Shown here: one piece after another, positions 56,464-63,568 of the stretch
Position numbering within the stretch: the first letter of the stretch is position 1
Layout of the letters: each line of letters starts with the position of its first letter
Assembly: GCF_014193695.1 (NCBI RefSeq)
Contig: NZ_JACHZR010000003.1
Span: 744,001-808,000, forward strand
Direction of reading: 5' to 3'
Origin: Rhizobium sp. BK316
GTDB taxonomy: Bacteria; Pseudomonadota; Alphaproteobacteria; Rhizobiales; Rhizobiaceae
DNA length: 64,000 bases
The notes under the pieces: generated by a model
The model's input: only the letters and a program-made list of their open reading frames with translations
Told to the model about the DNA's origin: nothing
The model's database searches: none
Position numbers and translations under genes: made by a program

Positions 56464-57945
56464 TCAATGGCCCATCGACTGACCCTCGGGCTGAGCGGGC
56501 GGGCGTCTGACGTAGAAAGACGCCACGACGGCTGCGAGCGAAATCAGCGCGCCGACGAAGAAGGCGGACTGCATGCCGCCGACGGTAGCCGTTGCGGCAT
56601 CTGCTTCCCCTTGAGTCAGGATGCCGGCGCGCCAAGTCATGATGGCGACGTAAAGCGTTGTGCCGGCGGCGCCGGCGACCTGCTGGGTGGTGCCGATGAT
56701 GGCGCTGCCGTGCGAATAGAGTTTCGGCGGCAGGGAGCCGAGGCTGACGGTGAAGAGCGGTGTGAACATCAGGGCAAGGCCGATGCTCATCACGATGTGC
56801 AAGCCGAGCACAACCCAGATCGGGGTCGTGACGGTGAGAAAGGTTAGGCCCCACATGACGGAGCTGAACAGGAGTGCGCCGGGGATGACGAGGCGGGCAG
56901 GGCCGTAGCGGTCGAACAGCCTGCCGACGAAGGGGGCACAGAGGCCCATGATCAGGCCGCCGGGCAGGAGGAGCAGGCCGGCCGTCAGGGTCGTCTGGCC
57001 GAGCACGGACAAGAGGTAGATCGGGATCAGGATGAAGACGCCGAACATCGACATCATCAGGATCGCCATCATGCCGGCGGCGATGGTGAAGGTCTTCGTC
57101 TGCAGAGTGCGCAGGTCGAGCAGCGCCCGCTCGTGCTTCTGGAGATGGATCTGCCGCCAGACGAAAACGGCGATGACGGCAGCACCCGCGGCGAGCATGA
57201 CACGGGGATCGAGCGGCGTCGTGCCGGCTTCGGGCGCGCCGAGCTCGCTGATGCCGAAGACGAAGCTGCCGAAGCCGATGGCCGACAGCACGACCGAGAT
57301 GACATCGAGCGGCGCCTTTGACGGCACGGTGACGTTCTCGATTTTCGAGGCGCCCAGCGCAAGGGCTGCGAGCGCGATCGGCAGCACCAGCAGGAAGAGC
57401 CAGCGCCAGTCGAGCGAGGAGAGGATAAGGCCGGAGATCGTCGGGCCGATGGCAGGTGCGACCGAGATGACGATGGAGATATTGCCCATCGTCTTGCCGC
57501 GCGAATGCGGCGGTACGAGGTTCATGATCGTCGTCATCAGGAGCGGCATCATGATCGCCGTGCCGGAGGCCTGAACGATGCGGCCGACGACCAGCATGGG
57601 AAAGCCGGGTGCGAGGGCGCAGACCAGCGTGCCGGCGGAAAAGAGCGACATGGCGAGGATGAAGACCGGCCGCGTGTTCAGCCGCTGCAGGAGAAAGCCG
57701 GTCACGGGAATGACGGTGGCCATGGTCAGCATGAAGGCCGAAGTCAGCCATTGGGCGGAGCTTGCGGGGATCTTCAGATCGGCCATCAGGTGCGGGATCG
57801 CGACACCCATGATGGTCTCGTTGAGGATGACCACGAAGGCGGAGACGAGCAGCAGGCCGATCACCAGCCTGTTGCGGGCGCTATGGTCTTCGACCGGCAG
57901 TTCGGCCTGTTCTTCGATCTCTGAAAGCAGGGGTTCGCTGGTCAT
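56464..57945 (-). CDS. DHA2-family MFS drug/multidrug efflux transporter
   Basis: A 493-residue protein with about 14 hydrophobic segments, the number of the DHA2 (EmrB/QacA) group. The antiporter motif region reads LAPGFPMLVVGRIVQASGTA, and motif A is LLQRLNTRP after helix two; SSAQWLTSAFMLTMATVIP is typical of EmrB-like proteins. There is no adjacent EmrA-type membrane fusion gene. It converges on the alpha/beta hydrolase, with the stops 16 bases apart. AGGAACACC precedes the ATG. Confidence 0.9.
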   Translation of the reverse strand: MTSEPLLSEIEEQAELPVEDHSARNRLVIGLLLVSAFVVILNETIMGVAIPHLMADLKIPASSAQWLTSAFMLTMATVIPVTGFLLQRLNTRPVFILAMSLFSAGTLVCALAPGFPMLVVGRIVQASGTAIMMPLLMTTIMNLVPPHSRGKTMGNISIVISVAPAIGPTISGLILSSLDWRWLFLLVLPIALAALALGASKIENVTVPSKAPLDVISVVLSAIGFGSFVFGISELGAPEAGTTPLDPRVMLAAGAAVIAVFVWRQIHLQKHERALLDLRTLQTKTFTIAAGMMAILMMSMFGVFILIPIYLLSVLGQTTLTAGLLLLPGGLIMGLCAPFVGRLFDRYGPARLVIPGALLFSSVMWGLTFLTVTTPIWVVLGLHIVMSIGLALMFTPLFTVSLGSLPPKLYSHGSAIIGTTQQVAGAAGTTLYVAIMTWRAGILTQGEADAATATVGGMQSAFFVGALISLAAVVASFYVRRPPAQPEGQSMGH

Positions 57946-58098
57946 GGTGTTCCTGTATCCATATCTGAAAGAAAGGGTGCTGCCTTAAGACGAAAGTGCC
58001 GGGCTGATTGCGACACGGGTATGCTTATTTCCTATGTCTTTATGCAATCGGTCGGATGCAAGGCGAAATTTTACGGGAATGCTGATTCGGGTTGCTTC

Positions 58099-58129
58099 GT
58101 TTTGCCGTGGGATACCCCCCTCTGCCCTG
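58099..58129. repeat. Left part of an IS-interrupted palindromic repeat
   Basis: GTTTTGCCGTGGGATACC and the next 13 bases are the reverse complement of 59499-59529 apart from one base. Together with 59465-59529 they form one palindrome of about 96 bases that was split by the IS481-type insertion. CCTG at 58126-58129 is the left target duplication. Confidence 0.88.
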
Positions 58130-59460
58130 TGTCCAGCCGATAGATGGGTAACAGATTGAACCGGATAGATGGGTTACAGTTTTCCCCCCTTTAACCAGTG
58201 TCCGCCCCTGCGCCGGCTGGCCGGGGTTGCAGGGCGCTGGGGCGGACAAGCTGCTTGCTCTTCCTGTCGATGATGCCGAGCGGATGGGCATAAAAGCGCA
58301 GCGTCCAGGCTCCGGCTTGGCTCTCCTCGATCGCCACGGCTTCGCCGGCCAGCGCCGCAGCGACATAGACGAGGCCGCCGCTCCATTTGATCTCGCCATT
58401 GGAGCGCACCCGGCGCACCGCCGCCTCGGCCGGATAGTCCGGTTCAGGCAGGCGGTCGGGCAGGCGCCGCGGTGACGGCCGGTAGTGATCGGCAGGCACA
58501 TCCATGGCGAGCGCCTCGTGCGGACGCTCGGCGTTGTAATTCTGGCGAAACGCGTCAAAGGCAGCCTGCTGCGCGCCATGGTCGGCCTCCGGCGCCTTGG
58601 CCAGCGGCAGCATCGTCAGATGGAAGCGTTCGTGGCGGCCGTTCTGCTGCGGCTTGCCCGGCTGGATGCGCTCCAGGCCGATGCCGAGCTTGATGAAGCG
58701 CACGGCAAGCGTCGTCAGCCCGGTGACGCCGACCGCCGCGAAGGGCGAACCGTTGTCGCTGCGAAAGCGCTCCGGCAGGCCATGCTCGGCAAACAGCCGC
58801 TCGAACACCGGCCAGGCCTCGCCTTCGGCCGGCCGCGCGCAGGCTTCCAGCGCCAGCAGAAAGCGGCTCGCCGTATCCATCACCGTCAGCGGCTCGCAGC
58901 CCCGCCCGTCGCCGGTCCGGAACCACCCCTTGTAATCGGCGCTCCACACCGCATTGGGTCCGCTGGCCGGCGCGAGCGGGCCGCAACCAGCCGCCCGCCA
59001 GCGATGCCGCCGGCGCCCGACCAGCCCGTGCCGCTTCAGGATCTCGCCCACCGTCGAGGCCGCCGGCCAGCAAAGCTGCGGCGCCGCCCGCTTCAGCCGC
59101 GCCAGCACCTTCTTCGGCCCCCACTGCGGGTGCGCCTCCTTCTCCGCCACAATCCGCGCCACCAGCTCCGCCGCCGTCGCCCGCCCATGCGCAAGCGGCG
59201 CCCGCGGCAGGTCGACAAGCCCCGCAGGCCCGAGCGCCCGATACCGCTCCAACCACTTGTAGCCCGTCTTGCGCGATATCCCATAGGCCGCGCACAGCTC
59301 CGTCATCGTCTCCTCGCCCGCAAGACACTCTCCAACAAAGCGCAACCGCTCGTCCATGATGCCAGTCTCTCTCCAAACCATCGCCGGGTCCTCCCGGCGC
59401 TCAGAGAACTGTCACCTATCTAAACGGTCCGTTCTGTTACCTATCTATCCGGGTCGGACA
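58130..59460 (-). mobile_element. IS481-family insertion sequence (complete, 1,331 bp)
   Basis: Both ends start with TGTCC when read inwards. Each end carries two copies of a 16-base motif of the form GATAGATRGGTAACAG at a 25-base period: 58139-58154 and 58164-58179 on the left, and the complements at 59434-59449 and 59409-59424 on the right. CCTG flanks the element directly on both sides (58126-58129, 59461-59464), a 4-base target duplication. A single complete transposase gene fills the interior. Intact ends, target duplication and full gene point to a recent, possibly active insertion. Confidence 0.93.
58191..59381 (-). CDS. IS481-family transposase
   Basis: A 396-residue DDE transposase. 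An N-terminal helix-turn-helix (LCAAYGISRKTGYKWLERYR) and a second HTH region (STVGEILKRHGLVG) precede the rve-type catalytic core. The triad is Asp149 in AVWSADYKGWF, Asp209 in RSDNGSPF and Glu251 in NGRHERFH. The C-terminal part (VYVAAALAGEAVAIEE) is the usual IS481 tail. GGGAGGACCCGGCG precedes the ATG at 59381; ATG 59357 is an alternative. The gene is intact, with no frameshift signal. Confidence 0.94.
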   Translation of the reverse strand: MVWRETGIMDERLRFVGECLAGEETMTELCAAYGISRKTGYKWLERYRALGPAGLVDLPRAPLAHGRATAAELVARIVAEKEAHPQWGPKKVLARLKRAAPQLCWPAASTVGEILKRHGLVGRRRHRWRAAGCGPLAPASGPNAVWSADYKGWFRTGDGRGCEPLTVMDTASRFLLALEACARPAEGEAWPVFERLFAEHGLPERFRSDNGSPFAAVGVTGLTTLAVRFIKLGIGLERIQPGKPQQNGRHERFHLTMLPLAKAPEADHGAQQAAFDAFRQNYNAERPHEALAMDVPADHYRPSPRRLPDRLPEPDYPAEAAVRRVRSNGEIKWSGGLVYVAAALAGEAVAIEESQAGAWTLRFYAHPLGIIDRKSKQLVRPSALQPRPAGAGADTG

Positions 59461-59464
59461 CCTG

Positions 59465-59529
59465 CCGGACATCTCCCTCCTTGTGGGGGAGATGTCCGGC
59501 AGGACAGAGGGGGTATCCCACGGCAAAAC
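59465..59529. repeat. Right part of the IS-interrupted palindromic repeat
   Basis: CCGGACATCTCCC and GGGAGATGTCCGG (59465-59499 region) form a hairpin around a TTGTG-type loop, followed by the arm complementary to 58099-58129. It is a third family of long intergenic palindrome. Confidence 0.88.
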
Positions 59530-59548
59530 CCAAAAGAGGCAACCTACC

Positions 59549-60685
59549 TCACCGCACCGCGGGCAATCCCCATTCGTCCAGCGAAAAGGCTTCGGCTGGC
59601 AAGCGCATCTCCGAGAGAGCGACGGCGCGACGGCGGAATGATGTGGCGGTGTAGGGGAGGGCCAAATTCATTCCGCTGATATCCAGCTTGAGCGGCAGCC
59701 CGTCGCGTGTGAGGCACTCCCTGTTTCCGGCGTCCTGAACTCCCGGCATCAGATCAAACCATTCGCAGCTCTCGCCGAGGACGGCTTCGGCCTTGCCGAG
59801 CGAGATCTTTCCGGTTGTCTCATCGAATTTGAAAGAGGCAGAGCCATCGTCTGTCGGACGCGCGGCCGTGAGCCTGCGATGGCCGCCTGCCTGCCGGTAG
59901 GAGATGCCCTGCGCTTCGAGCCTGTTCCAGATCTTGATGCTGACGGAGCCGCCTCCGTCCCGCTGTTCCCGGTAGTGCCAGGGATAATGCCGCAACAAGC
60001 GGATCGTCGAGCCGCTGACGGTCTCCAGCGTAATGTCGAAATCGGGCTGGGAAGGATCGGCATTATGGCTGCGGATCGGTCTGAGCCAGAATTCCGCTGT
60101 CAGGATTTCCGATGGCGGGTCAATCTCCGCGGGGGCGATGGCGCGGCGGTCGAGGCTGGTGAGGCGGGTGTGATAGATCGGCACGTCATTGGGAGCGAGC
60201 AGCCTTGTTTCGATGACGATGCCGTCGTCGGTGACGCAAGTCTGCTCTCGTGCGATGAATGTCCCGGGCGAGGGCGATTTGCTCGCCGTTTCGCGCCATC
60301 TGCAGCGTTCCCCGGCAACGGTAGAAACCTCTGCGAGTGGCTGGGGCGTTTCTGTTTTCGCGGCGTCCGGTTTTCGATCGCGAAGGAGAAGTTCCAGGAA
60401 CGTGATCTGACCATCCGCCTGCCTGCTCCAGCGCAGAACGGGATCGTTGCTGGCCGGTCCGAAGCCGATGCTTTTCGTGCCGTCGCGCAGGGTCTCGCTC
60501 AGAAACATGCCGTCGTGATGGGTAATGGTGACGGTCGGATCGACCGGCTTGCCGTTCTTGTCGAGCGCCTGCGTGACGGCCACGTAGTCCGGCTGGACGG
60601 GGGAGGCATCGAGATTCGACTGCGCAACTGCGGCCGCGGCGAAGGCGATGCAGGCGATTGTGCCTGTTATTGCTGCTGTCTTCAT
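59549..60685 (-). CDS. Exported protein of unknown function
   Basis: About 378 residues. A signal peptide is present (KTAAITGTIACIAFAAAAVA, cleavage near AQS), so the protein is periplasmic or surface-exposed. I recognise no domain. It contains pairs of Cys (GERCRWRETA, REQTCVTDDG, GESCEWFDLMPG, NRECLTRDGLP) arranged twice as C-x-W...C-x-T/L-D-G, suggesting two internally similar halves held by disulfides. ATG 60685 follows GAGAGGCA; ATG 60718 is possible. It is the gene next to the IS insertion and is not disrupted. Confidence 0.7.
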   Translation of the reverse strand: MKTAAITGTIACIAFAAAAVAQSNLDASPVQPDYVAVTQALDKNGKPVDPTVTITHHDGMFLSETLRDGTKSIGFGPASNDPVLRWSRQADGQITFLELLLRDRKPDAAKTETPQPLAEVSTVAGERCRWRETASKSPSPGTFIAREQTCVTDDGIVIETRLLAPNDVPIYHTRLTSLDRRAIAPAEIDPPSEILTAEFWLRPIRSHNADPSQPDFDITLETVSGSTIRLLRHYPWHYREQRDGGGSVSIKIWNRLEAQGISYRQAGGHRRLTAARPTDDGSASFKFDETTGKISLGKAEAVLGESCEWFDLMPGVQDAGNRECLTRDGLPLKLDISGMNLALPYTATSFRRRAVALSEMRLPAEAFSLDEWGLPAVR

Positions 60686-60797
60686 TGCCTCTCGGATGTC
60701 AGAGCCGGCGCGCGTCATCGCGCCGCCGCCAGCAGATGACGGTTTTACCGAGAAAATCAATGCAGTCTATGGCTTTGGCCTCAATGGACGCCCCCCA

Positions 60798-61061
60798 TCA
60801 ATGAACGATGGTCAGCGCGGCAATGCCTGCCTCGTCGGCGGCGCGCAAAAATGCCTCCCGGAATTGCTCAGGAGCGACTTCTCCACAGATGGCGTCGATG
60901 CAGGCTTTGACGGCGATCATATATTCCTCGCCATCATCGAAAGGCCAGTCCCGGATCAGGAGATATGCGGCATCGCCGAGCGTACGCACGACGGTGTGCG
61001 TCTCCCGACCGCGCAAAACCAGCCCGACCGGCGCAAATGCCGATGACGTGTTCCAGCTCAT
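60798..61061 (-). CDS. DUF982-family small protein
   Basis: An 87-residue protein of the DUF982 family, small proteins almost confined to Rhizobiales and of unknown function. Typical elements: VLRGRETHTVVRTLGDAAYL, DWPFDDGEEYMIAVKACIDA and REAFLRAADEAGI. Rhizobial genomes usually carry many copies. The upstream region (about 61062-61180) has no clear promoter. It stands alone between the exported unknown protein and a gene-poor stretch. Confidence 0.82.
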   Translation of the reverse strand: MSWNTSSAFAPVGLVLRGRETHTVVRTLGDAAYLLIRDWPFDDGEEYMIAVKACIDAICGEVAPEQFREAFLRAADEAGIAALTIVH

Positions 61062-61182
61062 TGTCCTCGACCCCTCAAGGCACGGAGATTGAGACCCTCA
61101 AACACACTATACGCGTGAATTATGAAATTCGGAATTGCGGAATGCGTGAATCTCGAGCGCGTGACATGTCTGCCACGTTAAA

Positions 61183-61222
61183 AAGAAAGGGCGCTCTACG
61201 ACCTCATGTCGGAGCGCCCTGT
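61183..61222 (-). terminator. Minus-strand terminator without an intact gene upstream
   Basis: AGGGCGCTC and GAGCGCCCT pair around a 15-base loop; on the minus strand the stem is followed by TTCTTTTT. What it terminates is unclear: a small RNA or the remnant at 61373-61509. Confidence 0.65.
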
Positions 61223-61372
61223 GGCTGCGTCGGCGTCAGTTGCGGCGGAGGCCGACGGCAGGTGCGATTAGAAGACCGCATTTGGAACGAAATGGCAACG
61301 GCTGACGCCAAACTGCGCCTCAAGGCGACCTTCGATCCACAATGTTTCCACAGCTTATCCACAGGTGCGGTT

Positions 61373-61509
61373 CTATCTCCTCCCAACGCTTTCAACGACA
61401 TGCGCCTGAAAGCGATCGGGCTCCTCCAGATGGGTGATGTGACCGGCCGATGACACCGGGAATATCTTCCAGACCAGCTGCCCCAAAGGCCACAATACCG
61501 GGGTATCGT
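61373..61509 (-). pseudogene. Remnant of an alpha/beta hydrolase C-terminus
   Basis: The minus strand reads VSSAGHITHLEEPDRFQ, then AHVVESVGRR and a stop, which looks like the end of an alpha/beta hydrolase (catalytic His of G-H-x-x-H-L-E-x-P). Only about 45 codons can be aligned by eye; upstream the frame loses similarity. It may instead be coincidental. Confidence 0.4.
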
Positions 61510-61605
61510 GGCCCTCCCTCCTTGAGCGCTGGGCGGCGGACGCTCGGAGGTGGGAGGCGGCAGGCGTGCATGAGGGCCTGCCGCCTTCATCGCCACAATG
61601 CTGCG

Positions 61606-61641
61606 CCCTCGCAAACAAAAAGGACCCGCTCACTTGGGAGC
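61606..61641 (-). terminator. Minus-strand terminator of the 66-residue protein gene
   Basis: GGCCCGCTC and GAGCGGGTCC pair around a short loop; on the minus strand this is followed by TTTTTGTTTG. Confidence 0.75.
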
Positions 61642-61691
61642 GGGCCTCAGGGGTGCCCGGAGTCGGACGGGCATCTGGAAAAAGCGTTCGA

Positions 61692-61892
61692 TCAGATATT
61701 GGCCGCAGCATAAACACTCCAGCTGTCCGGCATCTTCGACGCCGCAAAGGTGCCGTCGCTTGCGGAACGGGCGTGCCGACGGGCGGCAGCGTCGAGAAGC
61801 GCCTCAAAAGACGCCAGGCTGATCCTGTCGGCGCGAAGCATCTGGCGGATCATCGGGTCTCTCAGCATTTCCGATGGTGTCATCTCGTGCAT
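61692..61892 (-). CDS. Small conserved-looking protein, function unknown
   Basis: A 66-residue protein (MHEMTPSEMLRDPMIRQMLR at the start). I do not recognise it. Translation is well supported: GGAGGATAACC directly precedes the ATG at 61892, and a terminator follows at 61606-61641, so it is a complete monocistronic unit. The sequence is predicted helical in its first half, with a Ser/Ala-rich end. It resembles the small helical proteins often found as strain-variable rhizobial genes. Confidence 0.68.
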   Translation of the reverse strand: MHEMTPSEMLRDPMIRQMLRADRISLASFEALLDAAARRHARSASDGTFAASKMPDSWSVYAAANI

Positions 61893-62082
61893 GGTTATCC
61901 TCCCGTGACTGGTTTCCGATGCTTGCTGCATCTTAGACCCGTATTGCTATCAATGCATGTCGCGGCGATGGCGAAAAGACGGTAAATGAGGTTCATTCGG
62001 GTTAGCTCCAATGTGGGATTGGTCTGCCATTTTATCGAATGCTACCGTAGCGGCCGAGGTAACCGCAGTGGAGGAGGGCCAC

Positions 62083-62313
62083 ATGGAAGCCACGCAATGG
62101 GAAACCATGCATGTGGAAGCCAGGCATGACGACGCAAGGATGTTCGACGAGATCGTGATGGGTCTTGCCGCGCTCGGGGCCAAGATCGGCGAGATCAATG
62201 CCCGGCCCATGCCTTTCCTGGATCTCAACTATGCCGAGGCCGAACTGAAGGCCAGGCCGGCAAAGGTCCGCAAGCGGTTCGACAGGGTGAGAGCGACGAA
62301 ACTGAGTGCCTAA
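62083..62313 (+). CDS. Small protein, function unknown
   Basis: A 76-residue protein that I do not recognise. ATG 62083 is favoured by GAGGAGGG 8 bases upstream over an earlier in-frame ATG at 62011 that lacks such a site. It contains several His/Glu-rich turns (MHVEARHDDARMFDE) and a basic C-terminus (RPAKVRKRFDRVRATK). No membrane segment or signal peptide is visible. Confidence 0.6.
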   Translation: MEATQWETMHVEARHDDARMFDEIVMGLAALGAKIGEINARPMPFLDLNYAEAELKARPAKVRKRFDRVRATKLSA

Positions 62314-62448
62314 GATCAGGCTTGGCAACGCAATTTTGACCATGTGCGTATTTTCCTGACGCTCGCTCACATTTTGTCGATTGCATGTGGATCGGAAAGC
62401 CGCTCTTCTTGTCATCCGCATCCCTAATTTAGAGATATCCTGACCATC

Positions 62449-62679
62449 ATGAACCGCTACGATATCGAGCGCCGCAACGACGACGACTGGACTGTCATCG
62501 ACCGGCTGACCGGCGCACCCGTGCCGCATCTGCCGGAAAAACTCGGAAGCAGGCTCGAAGCCCAGGCACTTGCCGATTTTCGCAACCGGCTGGCCATCCC
62601 GCAACAGGAGCGCATTCGCTCCCGCCTCGATACGCTGCGGCTCGCCTGGCAGGCGCTGACGGGAAAGCGGACGCGATAA
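62449..62679 (+). CDS. Small charged protein, function unknown
   Basis: A 76-residue, Arg- and Asp-rich soluble protein, not recognised. It begins MNRYDIERRNDDDWTVID and continues with a helical Arg-rich second half (RNRLAIPQQERIRSRLDTLR). A hairpin terminator follows at 62709-62726. Ribosome-binding signal is weak (GATATCCTGACC region). Confidence 0.6.
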   Translation: MNRYDIERRNDDDWTVIDRLTGAPVPHLPEKLGSRLEAQALADFRNRLAIPQQERIRSRLDTLRLAWQALTGKRTR

Positions 62680-62708
62680 CAGCCGATGCGGTTACCGGGG
62701 CACAAAGA

Positions 62709-62732
62709 GGCCCGCCGAAGCGGGCCGAATTA
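62709..62732. terminator. Hairpin after the small charged protein gene
   Basis: GGCCCGC (62709-62715), CGAA loop, GCGGGCC (62720-62726); followed by GAATTATT on the plus strand and TCTTTGTG on the minus strand, so either direction is possible. Confidence 0.65.
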
Positions 62733-62932
62733 TTGGGAAATAACAGGCTGGATCGCACGACGCGCCGTGTGGTGCATGATTTTGTTGAGGGAAGCGCACC
62801 GTACGCTCCGCATGTCAGACTGAGATCGGGGCCGAAAGTTCCCGGCGGCCGATGCGTATTTTCGCTGCTGTCCCGCCTGATCGGCCGATGTCGATATCGA
62901 CGTCTGGCGCGTCCTGAAGGAAGCCGCCGCCG

Positions 62933-63568
62933 TCACCAGCGGAGGATTTTTCGGCCCAGGAGGAAACCGGCTGCGGTCGCGACCAATATGCCGATCGAAT
63001 ACCATGCCGCCAGAAACAGCGGGCTGTCGTCGGGGCAATGCCAGGCGTAGATGGCGGCTGCGATGCCGCCGGCAGCAAGGCCTGCGACGGCGCCGGCCGT
63101 GCCCGGATTTTCCGGGGCGCCTTGCCGGACCGAGTAGAGGATGGCGGCTAGCGGAGCGATTGACAGCGTCGGCACGAAGAACAGGCAGAAGGCGGGGAAC
63201 CGGCCCTCCATGCTGCTTGCCCAGGCCGTCTGCGGCACGACGAAGAGCTCGGTGACGATGCCGATGATGAGAACGGCAAGCGGCAGGACGAGCATCAGGG
63301 CGGCAGATTGCAGCGAGACGCCTGGCTTGCCGATGCGGAAGGCGAGGCGGGTGGCGGTGACGGCGAGCAGCAGGGTGAAGCCGAGCTTGAAGAGGACGCG
63401 CGGCGTCTCGATCATATCCGCCATATTCCTACGGATACCGAGGGTCGAGAGCAGCAGCGCGGCTGATATCACCACGCCGATGGCCAGCGCGATCAGGAAG
63501 ACACGGCCGAAGCGGATGCGAACGCGTGCATCCTTTGCCAGCAGGTTGATCAGGTCATTCGTTTTCAC
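62933..63568 (-). CDS. nrsF: NrsF-family anti-sigma factor (DUF1109)
   Basis: A 211-residue inner-membrane protein with six predicted helices, the architecture of NrsF/DUF1109 anti-sigma factors. The N-terminus MKTNDLINLLAKDARVRI matches the sigma-binding start of Caulobacter NrsF (TDDLIALLA pattern), and conserved Cys/His occur in the last helices (IYAWHCPDDSP). It overlaps the upstream ECF sigma gene by 14 bases, the normal arrangement for a sigma/anti-sigma pair responding to metal or oxidative stress at the membrane. Confidence 0.9.
   Translation of the reverse strand: MKTNDLINLLAKDARVRIRFGRVFLIALAIGVVISAALLLSTLGIRRNMADMIETPRVLFKLGFTLLLAVTATRLAFRIGKPGVSLQSAALMLVLPLAVLIIGIVTELFVVPQTAWASSMEGRFPAFCLFFVPTLSIAPLAAILYSVRQGAPENPGTAGAVAGLAAGGIAAAIYAWHCPDDSPLFLAAWYSIGILVATAAGFLLGRKILRW

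Larger units (their letters stand above)
61062..61691. other. Gene-poor stretch with hairpins and a gene remnant
   Basis: About 630 bases without an intact gene. It holds a minus-strand terminator at 61183-61222, a DnaA-box-like TTATCCACA at 61355-61363 (single, not an origin), a short remnant resembling an alpha/beta hydrolase end (61373-61509), a 10-bp perfect hairpin at 61557-61586, and a second minus-strand terminator at 61606-61641. Confidence 0.6.

Noticed and set aside
61355..61363. DnaA-box sequence TTATCCACA
   Set aside because: A single box with no cluster, no AT-rich unwinding region and no dnaA, repABC or hemE neighbour; not evidence of an origin.
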